A DNA stretch of 24,294 nucleotides from NCBI GenBank assembly GCA_023397475.1, contig JAEWUD010000021.1, forward strand, positions 1 through 24,294, given 5' to 3'. The notes under the pieces were generated by a model. That model made no database searches, was not told the DNA's origin, and worked only from the letters and a program-made list of their open reading frames with translations. The translations under genes were made by a program, and so were the position numbers. Below are positions 15,360 through 22,420 of the stretch, one piece after another. Source of the stretch: Bacillota bacterium (GTDB taxonomy: Bacteria; Bacillota; Clostridia; Saccharofermentanales; Saccharofermentanaceae). Numbering within the stretch: the first letter of the stretch is position 1; the number at the start of each line of letters is the position of its first letter.

Positions 15360-15881
15360 ATGATCCGATGGAGAGATCCGACAGAAGCAGAGACGACCTA
15401 TTTCCTTGCTAAGCTCAAGAAAGATCTTCTGATCGATGCGGCCTTTTGGATCATGTGGCTTATTGTTGCGCTGCCATTTCCTCTGGCTATCATTGTCGTT
15501 TGTATTAATTCATTTATTGAGGGGAAGCTGAAGCCTGACGTGACCCTTGTTCCGGTTCTCGGATTCTTTGCTGTCTTTGCATTCATCATCTATGCTTGCA
15601 TTCGCTCGTTGATCAAGGTTTACGACACACCCGGTTTATATCGAAGAGGAGAGATCGAGATAGTGTCCGGAGTCTTGCAACAGAAGTGGATGAAGCAACA
15701 CATGAAACGCAGCACGGAGTATTTCGTGAGAGTTGAAATGGAAGATGGTTCAACCATTGATCAGGAAGTGAAACGCGGTTTATACAATAACGTATCAGAT
15801 CGGACACCCGTGAATGTTGTCCGCGTAAAGTCAGAAGACTTCATGTGGAAAGACGAATACGGTATTTTTATGATCGAATGA
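15360..15881 (+). CDS. WRDP/2TM/RRGE membrane protein, copy B
   Basis: A 173-residue protein with the same single domain as the gene at 17684. N-terminal WRDPTEAET (residues 4-12) leads into two hydrophobic helices (about 27-53 and 62-86), then GLYRRGEIEIVSGV (about 92-105), then a short soluble part with YFVRVEMEDGS and VVRVKSEDFMWKD, ending IFMIE. The tail is most likely cytoplasmic. I know no name or function. Both halves of the protein at 3821-4918 belong to the same domain type. The Shine-Dalgarno is modest (GCGAGG). Here it follows a BspA remnant, and copy C follows the intact BspA gene, so the pair has been duplicated as a unit. Confidence 0.75.
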   Translation: MIRWRDPTEAETTYFLAKLKKDLLIDAAFWIMWLIVALPFPLAIIVVCINSFIEGKLKPDVTLVPVLGFFAVFAFIIYACIRSLIKVYDTPGLYRRGEIEIVSGVLQQKWMKQHMKRSTEYFVRVEMEDGSTIDQEVKRGLYNNVSDRTPVNVVRVKSEDFMWKDEYGIFMIE

Positions 15882-16017
15882 CTGCCGATCACGACAGGTT
15901 TCTTACCCGGCATGCATTCGCCGCCGCCGATTATTCCCGGTTGTCCGGAGTTTTCCCCTCGTGAAAACCCGGGTAGAAGATATCGGGAATGATAGTCGGA
16001 GAATCGAGGGGAGTTAT

Positions 16018-17643
16018 ATGGAAGAGATTCTTTTCTGGATTTTCTTGCCCGTTTGTTTTATCGCCGGGATCGTAATGATTGTCCGCGGTTTCATCTTTTA
16101 TAAGGAACCGTTCAAATCGAAGATGCAGTTCTTCTTGAGCGGTCTGACATTTCTCGCGCCGAGGGAAATCATTCTGGCTTTTTTCATTTGGCATTTTGTG
16201 ATTTCCGGATCGCCGGAATATGCCCAATTTATTGCTGTCAGCGAGATTATTCTGCTGTTGGTTTTCTGTACCACACTCCTGGGGAAGAAGATATCTCGTG
16301 TTTTCCGGAATTATTCGATGTGCTTTTCGTTTTTTTTACTGTTGCAGCTGCTTGGTATGACGTTGGTTGCCGGTTTCTTTTCCCTGACATCCATGTCATC
16401 CGGATCGATATTGAAGACCTACTTCCAGTGGTCCGATGGCTTCCGGTACGTTGAGCATTCCAATGAAGTTACGATTATGCAGTATACCGGCGATGAAGTG
16501 AACATCGTGATCCCGTCTGTTATTCATGAGAAGCCTGTGACGGAGATCGCTGAGGGGGCATTTCAAAGTAATGATGATATGACAAGCATCACAATACCGG
16601 AGGGTGTATCGGACATTGGCGACAGTGCCTTCGAACACTGTGACTCGCTTACGGACATAACGATTCCGGATGGGGTGACAAGGATTGGCTTCGAAGCCTT
16701 CAGTTCCTGCGACTCTCTGAAGAGCATTACGATTCCTGACAGTGTGATTACGATCGAAAAGAATCCTTTTTTGTACTGCTACTCGTTAAAAGAGATCAAC
16801 GTGTCAACGGCGAATACTGCCTTTGCCAGTGTGGATGGAATTTTGTACTCGAAGAATGTGGAGCAAATGATTGCATGCCCGGGAGGGAGAGCAGGAGCTT
16901 TTCAGATTCCCGACTCTGTGAAGTATATAGGAGAAAGCTGCTTTGCAGGTTGCGGCAACCTGCAAAGTATCAAGATACCCGACCAGATTAATCGTATCGA
17001 AAGTTGGACTTTTAACGGATGTTCGTCCCTCCGGGAGATCACAATCCCTGACGGTGTTACGAGCATCGGTTATTATGCATTCAGCGGCTGCCAGTCGCTC
17101 GATGAGATACAGATTCCGGCCGGCGTCACGTCGATTGACAGTTTAGCCTTCGATTATTGCAGCAAGATGACCGCAATCACCGTTTCTCCTGATAATTTGA
17201 ACTTCTCGAGTGATTCGGGGATCTTGTACAATAAAGAACAGACCGTGCTGCTCCGCTGCCCGTCAGGGAAAAGCGGTAGCGTGACTGTTCTTCCGGGTGT
17301 GACCTCTATCGGGGATTATGCGTTCCATGGATGTGAGCAAATCACCTCCGTAACCTTACCGGACGGGGTGACCAACATAGGAAATTCAGCATTTTTCCTC
17401 TGTTCGGCACTCACTTCCATCGAGTTGCCGGACGGCGTTACGGACATAGGATCGGGTACATTCGCATTTTGCAAGAACCTTACAAGCATAACAATTCCCG
17501 ACAGTGTGACAAGTATCGATCGTTCTGCATTTACATACCCCGGCAGCTTCGACAGGATCTCCGTTGTCATCTATTGTCGCGAAAATTCCTACGCGCACAC
17601 GTACACAAAGGACGAGAAAATTGCATATGAGTTGATCGACTAG
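16018..17643 (+). CDS. membrane-anchored BspA-type leucine-rich repeat protein
   Basis: A 541-residue protein. Residues 1-~130 form a four-helix membrane domain (hydrophobic stretches near 4-27, 38-60, 70-90 and 100-123) that is homologous to the whole 137-aa protein at 23014-23427. From ~150 to the end are about 13 LRR_5 (BspA/Treponema pallidum-type) repeats of the form ITIPDGVTSIGxxAFxxC, interrupted by two DGILYSK / SGILYNK blocks (about 265-285 and 395-415), and ending YAHTYTKDEKIAYELID. BspA repeats usually bind host or bacterial surface ligands. Anchoring by a polytopic N-terminal domain instead of a signal peptide is unusual, and an even helix count could leave the LRRs inside the cell. 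The start at 16018 has GAGGGGAG before it; a GTG at 15961 lacks one. Confidence 0.85.
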   Translation: MEEILFWIFLPVCFIAGIVMIVRGFIFYKEPFKSKMQFFLSGLTFLAPREIILAFFIWHFVISGSPEYAQFIAVSEIILLLVFCTTLLGKKISRVFRNYSMCFSFFLLLQLLGMTLVAGFFSLTSMSSGSILKTYFQWSDGFRYVEHSNEVTIMQYTGDEVNIVIPSVIHEKPVTEIAEGAFQSNDDMTSITIPEGVSDIGDSAFEHCDSLTDITIPDGVTRIGFEAFSSCDSLKSITIPDSVITIEKNPFLYCYSLKEINVSTANTAFASVDGILYSKNVEQMIACPGGRAGAFQIPDSVKYIGESCFAGCGNLQSIKIPDQINRIESWTFNGCSSLREITIPDGVTSIGYYAFSGCQSLDEIQIPAGVTSIDSLAFDYCSKMTAITVSPDNLNFSSDSGILYNKEQTVLLRCPSGKSGSVTVLPGVTSIGDYAFHGCEQITSVTLPDGVTNIGNSAFFLCSALTSIELPDGVTDIGSGTFAFCKNLTSITIPDSVTSIDRSAFTYPGSFDRISVVIYCRENSYAHTYTKDEKIAYELID

Positions 17644-17683
17644 CACGGATATCGGCGAAGGCCGGGAGAGGTAAGATACGACC

Positions 17684-18196
17684 ATGTGGAGAGATCCGAC
17701 AGATGAAGAGACGAAGTACCTTCTTTCACAACTAAGAAGGAGGAATTTTTTCGACGGGGCTCAATGGATCGCCATATATGGCATCCTGATTTTCTGCTTT
17801 CTGGCTCCCCTAAACAGCGCAATCCGGTTTGCGATGGAGATGGATCCCAAGAGAATTATTTTCGTTATTGGGAATGCCCTACTTACGGCCCTTTTCGCAT
17901 TATGCATCTACGCTTGCAGAGATGAACTGATCAGGATCTTCAGGGTACCCGGAATGTACCGAAGAGGCGAGATCGAGATAACGTCCGGGGTCATGCTGCG
18001 CAAGTGGAAGACAGTATCCTATCGATCCGCGAGTTATCACATGAGGGTACAGCTGGAGGACGGTCCGGCCGTGTCACAGGAAGTGAGTTGGCTATTCTAT
18101 CGCAGAGTGTGCGAACGGGCATCGATGATCGTTGTCCGCGTCAAGGCAGACGATAAATTATGGAAGGATTACTATGGTTTCTATGAAGCGGAATGA
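17684..18196 (+). CDS. WRDP/2TM/RRGE membrane protein, copy C
   Basis: A 170-residue protein clearly paralogous to the one at 15360-15881. It has MWRDPTDEET at the N-terminus, two hydrophobic helices (about 25-48 and 55-81), GMYRRGEIEITSGV, YHMRVQLEDG, VVRVKADDKLWKD and a short end (GFYEAE). Its start lies 40 bases after the BspA stop, with GGGAGAGG about 12 bases before the ATG, so the two genes are probably one transcript. No enzyme motif is seen. The RRGE box and acidic soluble tail are the most conserved parts and probably carry the function, perhaps by binding a partner. Function unknown. Confidence 0.75.
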   Translation: MWRDPTDEETKYLLSQLRRRNFFDGAQWIAIYGILIFCFLAPLNSAIRFAMEMDPKRIIFVIGNALLTALFALCIYACRDELIRIFRVPGMYRRGEIEITSGVMLRKWKTVSYRSASYHMRVQLEDGPAVSQEVSWLFYRRVCERASMIVVRVKADDKLWKDYYGFYEAE

Positions 18197-18255
18197 CCGG
18201 CTTCATTCGCTTCGTCATCTGGCATTACAATTTGCTTCAGCTTATCGACAAACGT

Positions 18256-18351
18256 TCATGAATTGAATAGATCTGCATGTGTTCCCGTTCTTGTGAGTGT
18301 TAGAACAAGCCGATCGCCGTCGATCCGGTAAATCGTCCGGTGACAGATAGC
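18256..18351 (-). pseudogene. C-terminal remnant of a YafQ-family toxin
   Basis: Read on the - strand directly after the antitoxin stop, the same frame gives about 31 residues ending RLVLTLTRTGTHADLF-NS and a TGA. This matches the C-terminus of YafQ/RelE-superfamily mRNA interferases (CH...YRI...LTLTRTGTHSDLF). YafQ has about 92 residues, so roughly the first 60, including most of the fold, are missing. There is no start codon in this frame after the antitoxin stop. The ATG overlapping the antitoxin stop (ATGA) is in another frame. The toxin is dead as far as I can see. Confidence 0.82.
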
Positions 18352-18633
18352 TCATATTTCATTCTCGACCTCTGTTAGCAATTCGGAGAAATCGGCATAT
18401 CTCTTTGCATTTGGATCATTTGTGATAAGGTCGGCTTCCTTCATCGCTGCGACGGTTCTGGGGTTAGGGACAGAAGGCCGTAAATCAAAAGGGAGGCCGC
18501 CGACATTTCTTGACTGATAAAGAAATATATTAATCGCATCTGTTATGCTCATACCATACTTCGAATAAATCGCCTCAACCTCTGCCTTCACGGTCGGATC
18601 AATACGAATATACATGCTTGCACTCTTAGTCAT
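18352..18633 (-). CDS. dinJ: DinJ/RelB-family antitoxin without an intact toxin
   Basis: A 93-residue ribbon-helix-helix antitoxin. The N-terminal MTKSASMYIRIDPTVKAEVE provides the DNA-binding strand and first helix, followed by YGMSITDAINIFLYQS, which is characteristic of DinJ/RelB; the acidic C-terminal part (DFSELLTEVENEI) would wrap the toxin. In intact modules DinJ inactivates YafQ and represses the operon. Here only a YafQ remnant follows, so this antitoxin is an orphan. It may still act on related toxins elsewhere, as some solitary antitoxins do (inference). The start at 18633 has AAGGAGGAG; an ATG at 18663 is upstream of it. Repeated ATGATAT motifs (18672-18678 and 18695-18701) upstream may be operator sites. 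Confidence 0.9.
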   Translation of the reverse strand: MTKSASMYIRIDPTVKAEVEAIYSKYGMSITDAINIFLYQSRNVGGLPFDLRPSVPNPRTVAAMKEADLITNDPNAKRYADFSELLTEVENEI

Positions 18634-18671
18634 AGGAACTCCTCCTTGTGAAGTTGTTTGCACACACGTTC

Positions 18672-18701
18672 ATGATATCACAAGAGGAGTACAAATGATA
18701 T
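18672..18701. promoter_or_regulatory. repeated ATGATAT motifs, possible DinJ operator
   Basis: ATGATATCAC at 18672 and ATGATATACA at 18695 are direct repeats 23 bases apart, about two helical turns, just upstream of the antitoxin gene. RHH antitoxins bind such AT-rich repeats. No convincing -35/-10 pair was found around them. Confidence 0.35.
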
Positions 18702-18872
18702 ACATTGTGATTGAGCCCGCAGGGATACCTAGATGAGAAACACATAACCAGCCGGCAGAATAAAGCTTCAACATCTAAAATGTAGTTACAATATGATATA
18801 TCCCAAAAGCGAAAATAATAACGTAGAGAGTCATAGAAGTAGCCAGACACCTGACGTCATTGCCTTTCTTGG

Positions 18873-18925
18873 CTAGAAGCTTCCCCCGATCGACGAGAGC
18901 GTTGCCCCGCGCTTCACCTGAACGG
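18873..18925 (+). pseudogene. fragment of a DUF6933 gene
   Basis: Bases 18875-18904 are identical to 22464-22493, inside the DUF6933 gene, and similarity with a few mismatches continues to about 18925. In frame it reads LPPIDESVAPRFT followed by a stop where the intact gene has Trp, so it is a decayed piece. Weaker similarity may start near 18851. Confidence 0.8.
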
Positions 18926-18926
18926 C

Positions 18927-18983
18927 TTATAAATAGTCATACTTATACTGCTTGGAGGTCATGTATAGGGCCTGATGTAGATG
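18927..18983. repeat. dispersed ~57-bp repeat, copy 2
   Basis: Same element as 8888-8944 (35 of 39 bases in the core). It abuts the DUF6933 fragment directly. Confidence 0.75.
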
Positions 18984-19213
18984 TTGCTATGTAAGCAGTA
19001 ACTCATGAACGAGAAAGCCCTAAGGGATATGGTTGGAAAACCACATGCGTAAATAAGGCTCTCGAAAAGCACGACTCGCGCCTCGTAAAAAGGCTGATCA
19101 TGTCCCTCCTTGTTCATTCGATAGCTTTTTCAAGTATACTGTTGGTTACGGGTGATCTGATTCTTCCGGAACAGGAATATCTGTTACAAAACTTTTAGAA
19201 GAGGTGGACAAGG

Positions 19214-19558
19214 ATGTTTCTGTCAAGACTTGGTAACGTAGAGGATATTGACGGAGTATTGATGCTTCAGGAGAAGAACCTGGTAACCAATTTGAACGAA
19301 GATTCGAAGGATAATTCCTTTCAATATGGACCGATTTGCATTGATTCCCGTTTGCGTGGAACCGAGGCGTTTCCCATTCTGTTCCATGAGATGCGAAAAG
19401 AAATGTCAAAGCGCTTCCGGATCGGAACAACATTCATCAACAAACAGAATGAAAGATCGTATCAAGCACATATTCGAAAAGTAAAGATTGATGTAATAAA
19501 CGAGTTTACATTCAACAACAACCATTATTACGGTCTTGCATTCGAGACGGGTCTGTAA
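19214..19558 (+). pseudogene. GNAT acetyltransferase with an internal in-frame deletion
   Basis: The 114-residue product has both ends of a GNAT-like N-acetyltransferase: the start RLGNVEDIDGVLMLQEKNLV (about 5-24) and, after the join near residue 33, NSFQYGPICIDSRLRGTEAF and KRFRIGTTFINKQNERSY, ending NNHYYGLAFETGL. From memory, relatives are about 160-175 residues and carry roughly 50-60 more residues between these parts (the strands that build half of the acetyl-CoA fold). The reading frame is kept, with a good GAGGTG Shine-Dalgarno, so a short protein could still be made, but an active enzyme is unlikely. The RGTEAF segment is the family's usual acetyl-CoA loop position, where RGxG is expected. 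It is monocistronic. Confidence 0.65.
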
Positions 19559-19595
19559 GCGAAGGGATCAACAAGCCCTCAGCAAATTGGCAGGA

Positions 19596-20810
19596 TCAGA
19601 TCGCGCCTACCGGAATGATGCGATTTTTCGCATCGAGAGGGAGGATCATGGACGACAGACATATGATGGCACCCTCGCCGATTTCGTTGGGCAGAGAGGC
19701 GAGTACGGAGAAATTCTTCAGGGCGTCTTTGCCCGGATTGGCGGACTTCTTGATCTCGATGGGGTAGAGGATGCCGTTCTCCAGAATCAGCAGATCAATC
19801 TCCTTGCCGTTACTATCGCGATAATATGCCAAGCGACTGCGGACATCGATTCCTTTGTTCGAGTACTGCTTAATTATTTCCGAGACCACATAGGTCTCGA
19901 ACATGGCTCCTGCCATAGCGGACTGTTCGAGTACACGCGGATTATTCCACAAGCTCAGATAACAGGCCAGGCCGGTATCCATGAAGTAGATCTTCGGGCG
20001 CTTGACGATTCTCTTGATGGTGTTTCCCGAATAGGGCTGAAGAAGGTAGACCAGACCGGAAGTAACAAGCAGTGAGAGCCAGTGATCGGCCGTTTTCGCG
20101 TCGATCCCGACGTCCTTGCCGATATCCGAGATAACCAGTTCCTGCCCGGTGCGAACGGCCACACTCGACACAAATTTCAGAAACTTCGACTCGTTCCTGA
20201 TCTCGACCAGGTCCCGGATATCGCGCTCGATGTAGGTCTGCATATATGCGCCAAAATAGCTCTCCGGTGTCAATTCCGGATCAATGATCATCTTCGGCAT
20301 TCCACCCCGGTAAATCTTGTCGAAAACTGTAGTAATGGTCTCCTCTGTCTTAACATCGAAAATGCTCCCGGGAAGAAAAGGCGCCTCATCCGTGTCCAGA
20401 ATCTCGGCCCGACTGAGTCCAAAGAGTGACAGAATTCCAACGCGCCCTGCCAATGACTCACTGACGTTCTTCATCAATCGGAACATTTGGGAGCCGGTCA
20501 GAAAGTATTGTCCCGAATCGCCGTTCTCATCAATGCGGATCTTGATATATGGCAGCAACTCAGGCGCGTATTGAATCTCATCGATAATCACGGGCGCAGG
20601 ATATTGTTGCAGAAAGAGTTCAGGATCTGTACGCGCCAGATCTCGCAGGCGAGGGTAATCAAGGGTCACGTAGGTAACCGCTTCGCCCGCCCCGCAGACC
20701 TTCCGTATCATGGTCGTTTTGCCCGTCTGTCGCGCCCCGGTGATCACCACGGCCGGATAGTGCTTGGAGAGATATTCCAACTGATCTTCGATCTTCCTAT
20801 GAATATACAT
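19596..20810 (-). CDS. AAA ATPase with DUF4143 domain
   Basis: A 404-residue protein of the large family of AAA proteins with a C-terminal DUF4143. Walker A is GARQTGKTT (25-33), Walker B is VIIDEIQ (74-80), and a sensor strand FLTGSQ (103-108) follows. DUF4143 covers about 200-360 with FMDTGLACYLSLW, and near the end is a nuclease-like YYRDSNGKEIDLLI...PIEIKKS that resembles the PD-(D/E)xK core. The family is widespread in gut anaerobes, often in many copies; function is uncertain. Length is normal and no damage is seen. The start has CAGGTGA before it. It is monocistronic and convergent with the damaged GNAT gene. Confidence 0.92.
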   Translation of the reverse strand: MYIHRKIEDQLEYLSKHYPAVVITGARQTGKTTMIRKVCGAGEAVTYVTLDYPRLRDLARTDPELFLQQYPAPVIIDEIQYAPELLPYIKIRIDENGDSGQYFLTGSQMFRLMKNVSESLAGRVGILSLFGLSRAEILDTDEAPFLPGSIFDVKTEETITTVFDKIYRGGMPKMIIDPELTPESYFGAYMQTYIERDIRDLVEIRNESKFLKFVSSVAVRTGQELVISDIGKDVGIDAKTADHWLSLLVTSGLVYLLQPYSGNTIKRIVKRPKIYFMDTGLACYLSLWNNPRVLEQSAMAGAMFETYVVSEIIKQYSNKGIDVRSRLAYYRDSNGKEIDLLILENGILYPIEIKKSANPGKDALKNFSVLASLPNEIGEGAIICLSSMILPLDAKNRIIPVGAI

Positions 20811-21220
20811 TCGTCACCTGATTTCTTACGATAGAAGCTTCGATAAGGAAATGATAACACAAGTAGATTTCAATATCTATGCAAAACTGGAATTCAACTC
20901 CAGAAATGCATGAGAATCGTCGTGAACAATCTCTCGAAAAGCCCCCGGAGAACATCCTCATTCATCATCGCAATCATTTTGTCGAGATGTGTGGCTTTGG
21001 CTATGAGAAGAAATCAGAAAACGTGCTTGTCCAGTTGACGAGAAAGCTTGTTGACAATGAAGATGATAGAAAAGCAGTGATTACTTACGTTCGATAAAAA
21101 CTGGTGGTGCGTCTATTTTCATCAGGCGAGCAAGGGTGGGTGCTGGGTGCGAGAGGCATTTCTTGCTGTCCCACATCTTAGTCATGCCTGTCCTCCGATC
21201 CGTGTTACGATGACCCATAG
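20811..21220. other. non-coding stretch
   Basis: No convincing gene here. A 72-codon frame at 20879-21097 has no ribosome binding site and no recognisable motif. A CTGGA...TCCAG hairpin lies near 20886-20901. I see nothing else. Confidence 0.5.
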
Positions 21221-21460
21221 CTCGTTATCCATGCTGATAAACATCGAAACTTCTTCGACGCCGACGTCGCCACCATCCAGACCTCCGCCATCACCATCTT
21301 CTCCTCGGACCTCGAAGACAACGACATCACGACCGTCGAGGACGTCGAACTCACCTTCCGCATCTACGACTCCGCCATCTTCTCCTCGATCGTCGAGAGT
21401 GATCCGATCACGTTTAAGGTGCAGCGAGTAGGGGAGGAAAGAGCAGGGATGCTAATGTAG
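21221..21460 (+). pseudogene. C-terminal fragment of a secreted-type beta domain
   Basis: An open frame after a stop at 21218 reads FFDADVATIQTSAITIFSSD, then VEDVELTFRIYDSAIFSS and SDPITFKVQRVG, and ends at 21460. The codons strongly favour C in third positions, as in a real gene, and the alternating pattern is that of an immunoglobulin-like or DUF4352/DUF5067-type beta domain found at the C-terminus of Firmicutes lipoproteins. There is no start, signal peptide or Shine-Dalgarno, so this is a leftover end. Confidence 0.5.
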
Positions 21461-21485
21461 TAAGTTTAGTTTATAGAACAGATCA

Positions 21486-22001
21486 TCATATAAACGTCTT
21501 TTCGAAAAGAATCATTGATTCGTCCTGATCACCAATCATTTCAACCGAAATCGTATCAACAGTCGTTGCAAAAAAATCGTTAATCCCTTGTACCGTTACG
21601 TATGCCTCTTGTAAATCCTGGACTGTTTCCAGCTTGCCTATTGTCATATGCGGTTCATAAGGAAATCCATAATCATATTCTTCCAGTTCGTCAGAATACA
21701 ATAAATCATGTATCTGCCGCAGTTCATCTCTGCCTTCTTTTACCTGCAAAAACAGATAATTTCCGAATGCATCTTCCTTCTTAATAACTCCCTGCAACCG
21801 AATATGAAAAGGCCGAACATGCTCTAATTTTCTTTCCAGAAAATCACGCAGCTCTTCGTCGCTCATTTCCGATTCAAATGGAAAAACTACCGTAATATGT
21901 GGTGCTACGAGCTTTGCCAAGGGATCATATGTATCCCTGATCCTGCTGATCACTTCGATATTTGAAAAATTCGGAAAGATCAGAATCGTTCTTCGTGCCA
22001 T
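21486..22001 (-). CDS. 2H phosphoesterase (2'-5' RNA ligase family)
   Basis: A 171-residue LigT/2H-superfamily enzyme. The two signature H-h-T motifs are PHITVVF (H35, T37) and PHMTIGK (H118, T120), about 83 residues apart as usual for the family, which forms a bilobal fold with both histidines in one cleft. Members hydrolyse 2',3'-cyclic phosphates or act on RNA ends or nucleotide-derived small molecules; the specific substrate is not visible. It is more AT-rich than neighbouring genes, consistent with separate acquisition. The ribosome binding site is weak (GGCGGTGG). It is monocistronic. Confidence 0.9.
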   Translation of the reverse strand: MARRTILIFPNFSNIEVISRIRDTYDPLAKLVAPHITVVFPFESEMSDEELRDFLERKLEHVRPFHIRLQGVIKKEDAFGNYLFLQVKEGRDELRQIHDLLYSDELEEYDYGFPYEPHMTIGKLETVQDLQEAYVTVQGINDFFATTVDTISVEMIGDQDESMILFEKTFI

Positions 22002-22155
22002 AAACCACCGCCAAATTCTAGTTTAGCTCACTTTGCGCAAATCGAAAGGATCCATCTACCTACAGGATAATCTACCCCGGCGTTACATTTACGAAATTTT
22101 ATAAAACTCACTTACGTTTCCATTCCATTAATAGTATTTACACTTGCCGTCCGCC

Positions 22156-22184
22156 GCAGTTGTCAAGGAATCCTTGACAACTGC
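22156..22184. promoter_or_regulatory. perfect 29-base palindrome
   Basis: GCAGTTGTCAAGGA (22156-22169) and its exact reverse complement (22171-22184) flank a single base. No T-run follows, so an operator or recombination-type site is more likely than a terminator, though the RNA would fold too. The palindrome contains TTGACA; a TATAAT at 22192-22197 is only 12 bases away, too close for a standard promoter. Confidence 0.5.
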
Positions 22185-22190
22185 TTCCGG

Positions 22191-22286
22191 TTATAATTCA
22201 CCTTCTTTAAAGACATTGCCTAATTGAAATAGACATACGGGAATAACCCTTGTACCTTCTTCATATAACGCAAGCATCTCTGCCAT
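22191..22286 (-). pseudogene. possible C-terminal gene remnant
   Basis: On the - strand a frame reads MAEMLALYEEGTRVIP and then VCLFQLGNVFKEGEL before a TAA at 22193-22191. It looks protein-like and AT-rich, as does the phosphoesterase gene that follows on the same strand. The ATG has no Shine-Dalgarno, and the frame is open further upstream without a start, so it is probably the tail of a lost gene. I cannot name the family. Confidence 0.35.
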
Positions 22287-22420
22287 TTTTCTGCCACATA
22301 TGTGCCGGTAGATCCGGCACAAGAGTGGTAGAATCGGTATAGGAGCGAACTCTGAAGCGGATCACTTCCTTCGATTATGAGGTCTTCGGACACAGATTAT
22401 CCCCCCCCAGGAGGCCCACC

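Larger units (their letters stand above)
18664..19213. other. gene-poor stretch made of remnants
   Basis: No intact gene is visible. It holds the antitoxin upstream region, a DUF6933 gene fragment (18873-18925), a copy of the dispersed repeat (18927-18983), and then about 230 bases with a small stem-loop, TGGTT-GGAA-AACCA, near 19031-19044 inside AGCC...GGCT. I see no riboswitch I can name. Confidence 0.6.
22002..22420. other. intergenic stretch with palindromes
   Basis: This stretch contains a 29-base palindrome (22156-22184), a likely gene remnant on the - strand (22191-22286), and a perfect 7-bp hairpin GTGCCGG-TAGAT-CCGGCAC at 22302-22320 with no T-run. A long C-run with AGGAGG precedes the next gene. 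Confidence 0.6.

Noticed and set aside
20879..21097. 72-codon frame in the gap after the ATPase
   Set aside because: No Shine-Dalgarno, no motif and no coupling with neighbours.
22174..22197. TTGACA / TATAAT promoter
   Set aside because: The spacer is only 12 bases, too short for a sigma-70 promoter.
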